Positions 1-8,399 of a stretch of DNA of 54,149 bases are shown one piece after another. A program made the translations under genes and the position numbers. The notes beneath the pieces are model-generated. The model saw nothing but the letters and a program-made list of their open reading frames with translations. It was not told where the DNA came from and did not search any database. This DNA comes from CAZADS01 sp964483985 (GTDB taxonomy: Bacteria > Pseudomonadota > Alphaproteobacteria > Thalassobaculales > Thalassobaculaceae). Location: contig CAZADS010000078.1 of assembly GCA_964483985.1 (NCBI GenBank), positions 1-54,149 on the forward strand. Direction: 5' to 3'. How positions within the stretch are numbered: the first letter of the stretch is position 1; each line of letters begins with the position of its first letter.

Positions 1-120
1 AGTTCTAATACAGCACTTATGTTGCATCTTTTTTGTTGTGTTTTTTTTTTTATACTTCTAGTTACTTGATCTACACAATGCTTGTGATTCAATGACTTGC
101 GACATATCGAGTGACATAAA

Positions 121-422
121 TGGTGCGAGCGGCGGGACTCGAACCCGCACGAGCATTCGCTCAACAGATTTTCATCCCAACTACAGTTTTCACTGCCGCC
201 AAAAGGCGTTTGTGGGCTGGACTTTCCCTTCACCATAGCTTTTCAGCCTTAGGTGCTGCCCATCAAGTCTCTACACCTTCCTCCGCTTAAAGTAGAGAAG
301 GCTTGGCACGGGATTGCCATTTTACAGGTTTCCCCGTTTTTGAGCAGTTCTACTCTTGTAGTTTCCTACAAGGCACTCAATTTCATTAAGTCTGTTGTGT
401 CTACCAATTCCACCACGCTCGC
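121..422 (-). tRNA. tRNA-Leu(UAA), interrupted by a group I intron
   Basis: Read on the minus strand, the 5' exon is 388-422 and the 3' exon is 121-172. Together they fold as a complete class II tRNA. The acceptor stem is GCGAGCG/CGCTCGC, with an encoded CCA at 121-123. The D-arm has the leucine-type GGTAGACAC. The anticodon stem is ACAGA/TCTGT, the long variable arm is GAGC/GCTC, and the T-arm contains GGTTCGAGTCC. The joined loop is CTTAAAA, giving anticodon UAA. The interruption lies between U34 and A35, the same site as in cyanobacterial and plastid tRNA-Leu(UAA). The gene sits 66 nt downstream of ilvE on the same strand and may share its transcript. Confidence 0.95.
173..387 (-). ncRNA. 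Group I intron (IC3-like) in the tRNA-Leu(UAA) anticodon loop
   Basis: This is a 215-nt self-splicing-type intron. The 5' exon ends in U, and ACUU can pair with GAGU about ten nt into the intron, giving the U.G splice-site wobble of P1. The intron ends in G (complement of 173), the omega-G of group I introns. A P2-like hairpin CUUGUAG-GAAA-CUACAAG follows P1. A core of GGGGAAACC, then GGCAAUCCCGUGCCAAGCC, resembles P4 to P6. GAGACUUGAUGGGCAGCACC and the later AAGUCC resemble P7 to P3/P8 and the closing P7 strand. Two P9 hairpins follow: CGCC-UUUU-GGCG and CAGU-GAAA-ACUG. From memory, these blocks line up in order with the Anabaena tRNA-Leu intron. There is no homing-endonuclease ORF. Splicing itself is inferred. 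Confidence 0.92.
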
Positions 423-488
423 AAAAATTATACGCATACAGGTCGTTTGCCCTAAGAGCAACATTTCAAATCAGATTACCCTTAATTT

Positions 489-1433
489 TTATTCCGCCGC
501 TTTTGTTATCGATGAATTGTAAACCGGGTGCCGCCACTCGGCGTGCAATTCCGAACTGCCGTCACAGACCTCGAAAAACGTCTGCTGGAGCCGTTTGGTC
601 ATTGGTCCAATCGCTCCGGTCCCTATTTTAACGCGATCAATTGCCAAAATAGGTGTAACTTCCCAGGCTGTGCCACAGAAAAAAGCTTCGTCAGCCGCTA
701 AAAGTTCAGATCGGTCAACATCACGTTCTATTGGTTTTGTCCCAAAAATTTCTTCAGATAGCTCAATAACAGAATCTCGGGTGATGCTTTCTAGGATATC
801 ACTGGACACGGTGGGCGTTATAAGGGCGCCATTTCGGATCATAAAAAAGCACATTCCTGGACCTTCGGAGACTTTACCACGGGCATTGAGAAAGATGGCT
901 GTATCATAGCCGTCAGCAACTGCTTGGACGGTTGCCAATCTGCCATTATTGTAATTCGCATTGCACTTTACCCGCATAGGCATCGCTTGATCAGGAACTC
1001 TCATCCAAGAACTTACTTGCGCCGTCACACCATTCATTATTCTATCCGTGCGTGGTCTTTCCTGTGCCGTTATAGATAGACCTATTGGACCACAAACCCC
1101 TGGCCCTCCCATCCCCGACACATACACAGTGGTCATTATATGAAGATTTTCTCCCTTAAATTCATTTGCCTGTATTAATTCCAAAGTTTTTTCAGTTATT
1201 AAGTTACCTGGAATTAGTTCGTCAAATCGCATGAACTTTTGTGAAAATTCTAATCTCCGCATATGTTCATCCATACGAAATAAATTCATTTCGCTTTCTT
1301 CATTGCTCCAATATCCTCTAAGTCCTTCAAAGACCGCTGTGCCAAATTTAAAGCCTGCCGACGCAATATGTATTCTGGCATCGTCCCAAGGTACAATTTT
1401 GCCATCGAGGGATGCGTATTTTGGGAGTGTCAT
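489..1433 (-). CDS. ilvE: Branched-chain amino acid aminotransferase
   Basis: This is a class IV PLP aminotransferase of 314 aa. It performs the last step of valine, leucine and isoleucine synthesis (and the first of their breakdown), exchanging an amino group with glutamate in the cytoplasm. The N-terminal FGTAVFEGLRGY motif (30-41) and the probable PLP lysine K156 in RVKCNANYNNG are visible. So are the SEGPG loop, the SITRDSVIEL helix, and the C-terminal ADEAFFCGTAWEVTPI and GPMTKRLQQ blocks, all typical of IlvE. Length is normal. The start is preceded by AAGGA at good spacing. It is the first gene of a minus-strand unit that continues into the tRNA-Leu gene. A related class IV aminotransferase specificity cannot be excluded. 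Confidence 0.88.
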   Translation of the reverse strand: MTLPKYASLDGKIVPWDDARIHIASAGFKFGTAVFEGLRGYWSNEESEMNLFRMDEHMRRLEFSQKFMRFDELIPGNLITEKTLELIQANEFKGENLHIMTTVYVSGMGGPGVCGPIGLSITAQERPRTDRIMNGVTAQVSSWMRVPDQAMPMRVKCNANYNNGRLATVQAVADGYDTAIFLNARGKVSEGPGMCFFMIRNGALITPTVSSDILESITRDSVIELSEEIFGTKPIERDVDRSELLAADEAFFCGTAWEVTPILAIDRVKIGTGAIGPMTKRLQQTFFEVCDGSSELHAEWRHPVYNSSITKAAE

Positions 1434-1714
1434 GTTTTAATCCTTAACGACTGACTACATGCATTTATATACAATTTAAAGTTTGTTCGAAACTAGATTC
1501 CATTAACCTTATTGTAAAGTTAGGGTGATTAGGGTATTTGGATCAAGTCTGTAACTCAACGGTTTCCAATTAGCTAATTTAATTTCTGAAATAAGATAAG
1601 ACTGATTACTTTTGCTTGCTGGTATATTGGGCCCAGAAAACTGCAAACGTAGGCATTTAATTCGTCCGATCTATTGAACAACCTTTTTATGATCAAGCAC
1701 TAGATAATCAGAAC

Positions 1715-3277
1715 ATGAACTCCAAATTCGAATATTTTTATTTGCAGAGAAACTTGAGAGATTCCTGGGAAACTCTCAGTCAGTCTGATACAGCAGAAGG
1801 ACTGGTTGATGCTTTTCAGGACAACATTAGTTCAGAAATAAAATCCGAAATACGTATTGTTGGTGCTCGATTTGATGATACAAACCAAAATTGGCTATAT
1901 GAACAACTCTTCTACATAAATTCAGCCTATATGGCACCTGGAAGCGGGAAACCAATCTATGAGTTAGTTAATCAGACACATGGATCTCAATTTAACGAAA
2001 AGATTCATAAGTCGATCACAAAGTCTAAAATTTCTCCTGTGAACAATTATATAGACCAGTCTTCGAATAAAGCCTTTGATATTCGCCTAGCTTACATGGC
2101 GCTAATTCTGGCTGGAATTATAGCGGGTATTTCTTTCGGTGTTCGGACTGGTTTCGGTCTATTTCTGGGACCAATCACCTTGGATTTTGGCTTTGGTCGG
2201 GAGACATTTGCATTATCGATTGCGATTCAAAACCTTGTTTGGGGGATTGTGCAACCGTTTACCGGCGCAATAGCTGATCGATATGGTCCGTTTAGGACAA
2301 TTGTTTTGGGCACTATTTTTTACGCCGCCGGCATGGTGTTGCTAGCATATTCTACTACGGCAGGTATGTTTCATTTGAGTGTCGGGGTTTTGGTTGGCGT
2401 TGGATTATCCGGTACAGGGACAGGGATCTTAATGCCAGCCGCTGCAAAATTATTTCCGGAAAACAGAAGATCATGGGTACTTGGTGTTGTGGGTGCGACG
2501 GGGTCTTTAGGACATTTTATGTTTGTTCCCACAGGACAGGCATTAATAGAAAGTTTTGGATGGAGTAGTTCAGCGTTAATAATTGGGGTTTTTATCATTA
2601 TAATGATCCCTCTTGGGCTAGTGTTTCTTAAGACTCCAACGGTTGAAACCAGCACGCAACAGGTGGCAGGTTCAATTAGTGGAGCCATGGCAGAAGCTTT
2701 TAGCCATCCTAGTTTCTGGCTTTTGTGTATTGGGTTTTTCGTCTGTGGATTTCACGTCATATATATCGCAACCCACCTACCTATTTTTGTTGTGGATATG
2801 GGGTTTTCAGCGCAAACGGGGGCATGGGCACTTGCCGTAGTGGGATTGGCCAACGTTGTTGGGGGTTATACTGCAGGCGTATTGGGAGGAAAATACTCTA
2901 AAAAATATCTATTAAGCTTTTTATACCTAGGGCGAGCGGTGATCATGGCTGGCATTGTTCTTTTGCCGCCTAGTGAAATCTTAGTTTATGGATTTGCCGT
3001 TGCCATGGGAGCGTTTTGGCTTAGCACCGTCCCTTTAACTACCGGTCTAGTCGCCGACCTTTATGGCACGCGCTATATGACTACATTATTTGGTATTGTT
3101 TTCTTTTTTCACCAGATAGGCGGCTTTCTAGGAGGTTGGCTTGGAGGATATATATACGATTTGGTTGGTTCTTATGACATTGTCTGGTGGATTTCGGTGG
3201 CTCTTGGGCTGATGTCGGCTATTGTGCATTGGCCTATCAGACCACTCCCCGAGAAAAGATTGGCTATTGCTTCTTGA
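1715..3277 (+). CDS. MFS transporter with soluble N-terminal extension
   Basis: This is a 520-aa protein. From about residue 126 it is a 12-helix major facilitator of the oxalate/formate antiporter-like, monocarboxylate type. It has an amphipathic start, SFGVRTGFGLFLGPI in helix 1, and the loop 2-3 motif GAIADRYGPFRT. The substrate is unknown. The first roughly 125 residues are hydrophilic and not part of the usual MFS fold. They contain a segment RIVGARFDDTNQNWLYEQ that I cannot assign to a family. No clear ribosome binding site precedes the ATG at 1715. An internal ATG at 2097 would give a bare transporter, but also lacks a good site. The frame stays open with protein-like composition throughout the extension, so I keep the long form. 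Confidence 0.75.
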   Translation: MNSKFEYFYLQRNLRDSWETLSQSDTAEGLVDAFQDNISSEIKSEIRIVGARFDDTNQNWLYEQLFYINSAYMAPGSGKPIYELVNQTHGSQFNEKIHKSITKSKISPVNNYIDQSSNKAFDIRLAYMALILAGIIAGISFGVRTGFGLFLGPITLDFGFGRETFALSIAIQNLVWGIVQPFTGAIADRYGPFRTIVLGTIFYAAGMVLLAYSTTAGMFHLSVGVLVGVGLSGTGTGILMPAAAKLFPENRRSWVLGVVGATGSLGHFMFVPTGQALIESFGWSSSALIIGVFIIIMIPLGLVFLKTPTVETSTQQVAGSISGAMAEAFSHPSFWLLCIGFFVCGFHVIYIATHLPIFVVDMGFSAQTGAWALAVVGLANVVGGYTAGVLGGKYSKKYLLSFLYLGRAVIMAGIVLLPPSEILVYGFAVAMGAFWLSTVPLTTGLVADLYGTRYMTTLFGIVFFFHQIGGFLGGWLGGYIYDLVGSYDIVWWISVALGLMSAIVHWPIRPLPEKRLAIAS

Positions 3278-3323
3278 CGCTTGGCTTGGCGATGCAGATA
3301 GAAAGCAAATTAAAGGCAACATA

Positions 3324-3893
3324 TTAGCTGTATAACTGTTGAAACCGTGCAATATACTGACTTTTCGCTTGATCCGGAGAACTGGGATCTAATTTGATAT
3401 TCTGACCTATTATAAAACGCCCAAAAAAACGATCCGCCTCTGCATTTGAAAACCCAGCCAGTTGAGTCGCCTCCAAATAAGCGGATAGCTTGTCTGCTCG
3501 TTTTATTAGACGTTTTACTTGGGACGGCAGCTCGCCAGGAAGTCCAAAACGAAGATGAATTACGGTTTGGAGCCTTGTTTCAACGGCTCTATAGTCAACA
3601 CCGATAGCCGCTTTGAACGGGCTTATAATATCCCCAATGACATATTCAGGCGCATCGTGTAGTAATGCAGCTAGGCGCCATTTTTTCGGTATATTTTCTT
3701 TTAGGCTGACGACCAAGCGTTCAACAAGGAGTGAGTGCTCTGCTACTGAATAAGCCTGCTTGCCTTTGGTCTGTCCATTCCATCGTGCAACACGGGATAA
3801 ACCATGCGCTATATCTTCGATTTCTACATCCAGCGGAGACGGATCAAGCAAGTCTAGGCGTCGTCCACTAAGCATACGCTGCCACGCTCTCAC
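3324..3893 (-). CDS. HD-domain phosphohydrolase (YfbR-like)
   Basis: This 189-aa HD-superfamily metal-dependent phosphohydrolase probably acts on a nucleotide monophosphate or a related small phosphate ester. Metal ligands are visible: H53 in AEHS, H79-D80 in ALLHDAPEY and D134 in KRADKLSAY. An extra H30 precedes them, matching the YfbR/5'-nucleotidase-like arrangement. The start is GTG at 3893. An ATG six codons later is possible. It lies 3 nt downstream of a small membrane-protein ORF on the same strand, so the two are probably co-transcribed. The 3' end converges on the MFS gene at 3277. Confidence 0.82.
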   Translation of the reverse strand: MRAWQRMLSGRRLDLLDPSPLDVEIEDIAHGLSRVARWNGQTKGKQAYSVAEHSLLVERLVVSLKENIPKKWRLAALLHDAPEYVIGDIISPFKAAIGVDYRAVETRLQTVIHLRFGLPGELPSQVKRLIKRADKLSAYLEATQLAGFSNAEADRFFGRFIIGQNIKLDPSSPDQAKSQYIARFQQLYS

Positions 3894-3896
3894 ATT

Positions 3897-4169
3897 TTAA
3901 GTCCTTTTGCTATTTTTGCTTTTTTGCTTTTTATAAGTATTCGGACGACGGTGAAGGTAAAGTAATACAATAAACCCAACCAAAGGCGGACCAATCATCA
4001 AGAGGCCATGATTAAACACCTTTATACTTTTGGTTTGAAAGTGGTCTAGATCCATTATTATTATACATCGCTCCCGTGCTGCGGTGTCAGAATATCTAGC
4101 TATGCATTGTTGCTTGTATTGCAAGTATGTTCGTTGGTTTTGGGAATCGTTCTGTTCCCAAAAAGTCAA
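3897..4169 (-). CDS. Small membrane protein, unknown function
   Basis: This is a 90-aa ORF from a TTG at 4169. It has one clear transmembrane segment near the C-terminus (about residues 54-71, GLLMIGPPLVGFIVLLYL) followed by a very basic tail. I do not recognise a family. The same frame is open upstream to a stop at 4262-4260. That stretch would encode a second hydrophobic segment (SLPFYLWASLSLVWVTISL), but it offers only ATT (4253) or CTG (4250) as starts, with an AGGA a few bases before the ATT. A two-helix protein starting upstream is therefore plausible. It is the likely first gene of a two-gene unit with the HD hydrolase. Confidence 0.5.
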   Translation of the reverse strand: MTFWEQNDSQNQRTYLQYKQQCIARYSDTAARERCIIIMDLDHFQTKSIKVFNHGLLMIGPPLVGFIVLLYLHRRPNTYKKQKSKNSKRT

Positions 4170-4394
4170 AGAAAGGGTTAAAGAGATTGTTACCCAGACT
4201 AATGATAAGCTGGCCCATAGATAAAACGGAAGTGATTTATAAAACGACAGAATGTATTCCTAACTACTTCAGACTATTATGGAGTATCTAAATGGCTTAC
4301 AAATAGATTACATCAATTTGGTCATGATTAGTTTTTGATCGAACAGAGGTAAATATACTTTCTTCTACTTAGCAACTAACCCGAATAGTTTTTC

Positions 4395-5639
4395 ATGCCT
4401 ACTTCAGTATTCCAACCGAAAAATTTCCAACCGACTGGCGACGCACCGACTGATTTTAAAGTGATCGGATTAATTGGGACCGCCCACTTTTTCAGTCATT
4501 TTTACATTTACTTATTGCCTCCACTTTTTCCGGTTTTAAAAATTGTGTTGGATGTGTCGTACGCTGAGCTAGGATTGCTGTTGGCGGTATTTAGCGCCAC
4601 TACTGGGTTAACACAAATTCCGTTTGGTTTTTTGGTAGACCGGTTCGGTGCACGGTTAATTCTGATAGGTGGTTTAGCGATAGAGGGGACGGCTTTTCTT
4701 CTCATGGGGTTTGCCGATGGGTACTGGATATTGATGAGCTTAATGGTATTCGCGGGGTGTGCTAATGGAGTTTATCATCCAGCAGATTATGCCATACTGT
4801 CTGCCTCAGTTTCGGAACGACGTATCGGTCGGGCCTTCGGACTCCATACCTTTGGGGGATATGCTGGATTTGCTGTGGCAGGTCCTATAATTGTTTTTCT
4901 AAACCTCTGGGTAGGTTGGAGAATGGGTTTAGCTATTTGTGGAGGGGCTGGTATTTTAGCTGCAGGTGTCCTTTTATTCTACGCTCGTTATTTAAGACAT
5001 ACTCCTCCGGTTAACTCTCAAAACCTTATGAACGATAACGAAGCTAAAAATAATTCATCTCATGGATTGGGTTTGCTACTTTCCCCACCGATACTTATGT
5101 GTTTAGGGTTTTTTACGTTTTTAGCTTTAGGCTCCTCAGGAATTTCTAGTTTTCTAATTGTTGCGCTTGGACAACGCCATGGAACCGAGGTCGAAACTGC
5201 AACCTTTATTTTAACGGGGTATTTAGTATCGGGTGCGTTAGGTGTTTTAGCTGGAGGCTTGGTTGCAGATCAGACGAAAAAGCATAATTTGGTTGCCGCA
5301 ATGTGTTTTCTTTCAACTGCCGCAATTATAGCGTTGGTTGGCGCTGTGACCATGTCGGCATTCATATTACTTCTATTGATGGCGACGTTGGGATTTTTAC
5401 ATGGAATAATTATGCCCTCACGGGATATGATCGTTCGGTCAGTTACTCCAGATGGGGCCTTTGGTAAGGTATTTGGGTTTGTGACCTCCGGCTTTAGTAT
5501 CGGGGGTATTATAGCTCCCCCTTTGTTTGGTTGGATTCTTGATCAATCTAGTCCCTCATGGGTGTTTTATGGGGTGGCTGTAATTATGTTGTGTTCTATG
5601 GCAACTGTTTTTGTCTCAGGCAAAAGACTAAATACTTAA
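4395..5639 (+). CDS. MFS transporter
   Basis: This is a major facilitator of 414 aa with about 12 hydrophobic helices. An N-terminal lobe begins at about residue 25 (LIGTAHFFSHFYIYLLPPLFP). The canonical loop 2-3 motif GFLVDRFGARLIL is present, and a cytoplasmic linker lies near residues 200-220 (PVNSQNLMNDNEAKN). The overall pattern is like the fosmidomycin-resistance/Fsr-type and related drug or metabolite exporters, but the substrate cannot be read from sequence. The ATG has no strong Shine-Dalgarno sequence. The gene stands between a divergent small-protein gene and another MFS gene 185 nt downstream. Confidence 0.85.
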   Translation: MPTSVFQPKNFQPTGDAPTDFKVIGLIGTAHFFSHFYIYLLPPLFPVLKIVLDVSYAELGLLLAVFSATTGLTQIPFGFLVDRFGARLILIGGLAIEGTAFLLMGFADGYWILMSLMVFAGCANGVYHPADYAILSASVSERRIGRAFGLHTFGGYAGFAVAGPIIVFLNLWVGWRMGLAICGGAGILAAGVLLFYARYLRHTPPVNSQNLMNDNEAKNNSSHGLGLLLSPPILMCLGFFTFLALGSSGISSFLIVALGQRHGTEVETATFILTGYLVSGALGVLAGGLVADQTKKHNLVAAMCFLSTAAIIALVGAVTMSAFILLLLMATLGFLHGIIMPSRDMIVRSVTPDGAFGKVFGFVTSGFSIGGIIAPPLFGWILDQSSPSWVFYGVAVIMLCSMATVFVSGKRLNT

Positions 5640-5824
5640 TTATTGATAAAGTGTTTCATCTTATTCCTATTAGAGTTACCCGTTTCTTTTCGACGAGTCG
5701 TTATTTTATACACATAATATAATGTTTAAATGTTCTTCCTTATTGGCATATGGATTTTATTCGTTTTCAAAGAACCAGGTAGTTCCATTGGGTGAGCTAA
5801 TAAAACGTTTTACAAGGAGTTGGT

Positions 5825-6973
5825 ATGCAGTTGAAGGGAGATCGTAGTAGAAAAGCTACGCTTTTTGCTAATTACTCCAGCTCTTTTCTGATAGGGATTG
5901 CTATTGGAGGAATTATTCCGTTTTTGTCTTTAGTCATGGAAAACCGAGGGGTAACGGAATCTATTATAGGTGCAAATACTGCGGTTGCTTCCCTGGGAAT
6001 TATTTGCACTGCACCTTTCGTCCCAAGCTTGGTAAGTAAATTTGGTCTTAGAATTTCAATAATCGGAGGCGTTTCACTTTCCGTAATCTGTTTTATAGCT
6101 TTGGCCTTTGTCGACTCGATTGTTTCTTGGTTCTTACTTCGACCCCTAATTGCGACTGGTACAGCCGTACACTGGATAATAAGTGAGACATGGTTGAACG
6201 CTATTTCAACTCGGCAAGACCGAGGTCGAATTATGGCTATATACGTTACTACTATAGCTGCGGGCTGTGCCGTAGGACCCATATTATTAACTTTAACTGG
6301 GATTGATGGGTTGGGACCATTTATTATGTTCGCCTTTTGCATGGGATCCGCTGCAATACCATTAATTTTTGTTGCTAAACGGGCTCCAGTTTTTAAGTCG
6401 GCTTCCCAAAGAACCATTTTCTTTTTAGCTAAATCTTCGCCTACAATTGTCGCAGCCGTTGTAGCTGCCGGATTATATGCCGGATCTTGTTTTGCATTTC
6501 TACCCATTTTTGGACTTCGAATGGGATTGCAGGAAACAAATGCTGTATTTTTGCTGACCTCTTTTCTGGCAGGTAACCTAATTTTTCAAATTCCTGTTGG
6601 GTGGCTTGCTGACTTCTTTAACCAGCGGGTTTTATTGCTTGGTTGCTCTGTTATAGCGATTATTGTGCCGCTCTTTATACCGATGCTAATGGAAAATACC
6701 ACCGCATTGTTCATAATTGCCTCCTTTTGGGGAGGAGCTGTCTTTGCTTTTTATACTATAGGCGTAACGATGCTAGGCGAACGTTTTCAAGGTTATGAAC
6801 TGACAACCGCAAACGCTTCCTTCATAATGATATTTGAGATAGCTAACATGCTTAGTCCACCAATAACCGGCGTGGCCATGCAGCTATTTGGGTCTCAGGC
6901 GATGATGAGTTGTTTAACACTAGTTGCATTAGTGTTTTTGGTGGTCCTAGCAATAAGACCTGCTGAACAATGA
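5825..6973 (+). CDS. MFS transporter (YcaD-like)
   Basis: This is a 382-aa, 12-helix major facilitator. A strong ribosome site (AAGGAG, 5818 region) precedes the ATG. The N-terminal lobe has GIAIGGIIPFLSLVMENRGV, a WIISETWLNA segment in helix 5, and GWLADFFNQR in loop 8-9. The TETWLN-like helix 5 is characteristic of the YcaD/UMF group of MFS carriers, so I favour that subfamily. The substrate is unknown. It ends 7 nt before the convergent lipoprotein gene at 6980, with no obvious terminator hairpin between them. Confidence 0.85.
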   Translation: MQLKGDRSRKATLFANYSSSFLIGIAIGGIIPFLSLVMENRGVTESIIGANTAVASLGIICTAPFVPSLVSKFGLRISIIGGVSLSVICFIALAFVDSIVSWFLLRPLIATGTAVHWIISETWLNAISTRQDRGRIMAIYVTTIAAGCAVGPILLTLTGIDGLGPFIMFAFCMGSAAIPLIFVAKRAPVFKSASQRTIFFLAKSSPTIVAAVVAAGLYAGSCFAFLPIFGLRMGLQETNAVFLLTSFLAGNLIFQIPVGWLADFFNQRVLLLGCSVIAIIVPLFIPMLMENTTALFIIASFWGGAVFAFYTIGVTMLGERFQGYELTTANASFIMIFEIANMLSPPITGVAMQLFGSQAMMSCLTLVALVFLVVLAIRPAEQ

Positions 6974-6979
6974 CTGTAT

Positions 6980-8221
6980 TTAAGGCCGTACCCGGATAGC
7001 CTGACAAAATTGCCGTTTGACCTTTAGTTGCTTGCAAAACTTAAAGGAATCCAATTTTGTCTTAAAGGAAAGCGCAACTAAACGAATATAAATACCTTTT
7101 CCATTACCAGGGTCAAACTCGGTTGTCCCGAATTTAAGGCTTTTTAGTTTCTTAGGAAATTTTTTGCTAAGCTGTTTCCATCCTCGGGCAGCACTTTTTT
7201 TCGTCCGATAAGATGCTAGGTGTGCACCGTATTTTCCATCCAAGCCAGCCGATTTGGGGCTGCGTTTCTTTGTTTTGTTTGTCAGGGATTTAGCTTCTTG
7301 AGCAGTTTTTCCAAGAGCAGGTTCGTTTCCAGATAAACGTTCTAAGCGGCGGATAATTGTTTCAAGCCTAAGGATTAAAGCGTCTAAGTCATTATTCCCG
7401 GAGGTAATTAATGATTTTTTTAATTTTCTATCTAACTCTCTATTATTTTTGGTATTTTTCTTTGTTGACTTAGCGTTTGAGCGGTCTACTTTAGTTGGTA
7501 AATCTTTGGTTCGATTCCCTTTTAAATCATAAGAAATTAATTCTTTTCGTCTTTGGGTCTTGGCAAAGGTACGCACCCTTAACACATAGTTTTGTGCCGA
7601 AGGTGAATAATAAAGATCTTCTCGGTGATCTTTACGTTGGCAAGAAATATGAAAGGTAGTGAATTCACCCCCAGATACATTAATGTCTTTTTGTCCCAGC
7701 AGTTGGCAGCGATGTTCATCTCGCCATCCAGTTGGTACATTCTCACTATTACCCCGGATACCAAACGCAACCGTATTCCCTTCTTTTAAAGGAAAGAAAG
7801 ATTTAGGATTACCGATAATCGCTTGCCTCCCACGCCCCAGCTCAGGATGCGATGACCAAGAAAGCAGTGGCGTGATAACAAGATTAGAAGTAGTCCAAAT
7901 CATACCTTTGTCATTAGTCCAGGTAACTCTATCTGCAGTTATATTTACTACTTTTTCCTGAACGACCGTACCATGATTGGAATATACAAAAATGTCGCCA
8001 ACGGCGTAAATAGGGGCTGGCGCCGGAGAAAGTTCAACGAGAGGCCCACTTTTGAGACCAATTTGATCCCCAATTCCCGATAAGCTTAGATTCCCTATCT
8101 TTTCTCCGATGTTGGAAAGACTTGTTTTTCCAATATTGGCAAGGCTAAAATCTTCCATTGAACAACCGGTTAATAGCAGCGTCACAGCAATAATCACCGC
8201 AAATGGTCGTCGGGCTTTCAT
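6980..8221 (-). CDS. SPOR-domain lipoprotein
   Basis: This is a 413-aa exported lipoprotein. The signal peptide MKARRPFAVIIAVTLLLTGC ends in a lipobox with C20 as the lipidated residue. The following Met-Glu-Asp does not look like a strict inner-membrane retention signal. The middle region (about 60-220) is beta-rich with several Trp/Tyr residues and two cysteines, and I do not recognise it. A Lys/Asn-rich linker spans roughly 245-335. The C-terminus (about 328-413, KYGAHLASYRTKKSAARGW ... CQAIRV) resembles a SPOR domain, which binds denuded septal peptidoglycan. A periplasmic or outer-membrane role at the cell wall is inferred. Confidence 0.72.
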   Translation of the reverse strand: MKARRPFAVIIAVTLLLTGCSMEDFSLANIGKTSLSNIGEKIGNLSLSGIGDQIGLKSGPLVELSPAPAPIYAVGDIFVYSNHGTVVQEKVVNITADRVTWTNDKGMIWTTSNLVITPLLSWSSHPELGRGRQAIIGNPKSFFPLKEGNTVAFGIRGNSENVPTGWRDEHRCQLLGQKDINVSGGEFTTFHISCQRKDHREDLYYSPSAQNYVLRVRTFAKTQRRKELISYDLKGNRTKDLPTKVDRSNAKSTKKNTKNNRELDRKLKKSLITSGNNDLDALILRLETIIRRLERLSGNEPALGKTAQEAKSLTNKTKKRSPKSAGLDGKYGAHLASYRTKKSAARGWKQLSKKFPKKLKSLKFGTTEFDPGNGKGIYIRLVALSFKTKLDSFKFCKQLKVKRQFCQAIRVRP

Positions 8222-8399
8222 TAACGTTCCTCCGAACTCGTTCCCAGCGTTCGAAATACCAATATAATAGTGTGACGATCCAATATATTGGGGTGTTTGT
8301 CAATCTACACCCAACATGCAGAAAAATTATTTTTAGTTAAATGTGCGGAACGTACCAATTATTTGGAGTTTTTATTCGGTTTTAGACTATCATTTTAAA

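Noticed and set aside
41..51. T11 run near the window start
   Set aside because: No stem precedes it on the plus strand, and on the minus strand it is an A run, so it is not a terminator for the tRNA.
427..432. Perfect TATAAT on the minus strand just upstream of tRNA-Leu
   Set aside because: Only 4 nt separate it from the mature 5' end, so transcription would begin inside the tRNA; no -35 box fits.
253..631. Plus-strand open frames of 78-104 codons between 253 and 909
   Set aside because: They run antisense through the tRNA-Leu/intron gene and ilvE and have no ribosome site or recognisable domain.
5872..6507. 211-codon minus-strand frame antisense to the MFS gene
   Set aside because: It is a mirror of the hydrophobic codons of the YcaD-like gene, with low-complexity composition and no start signal.
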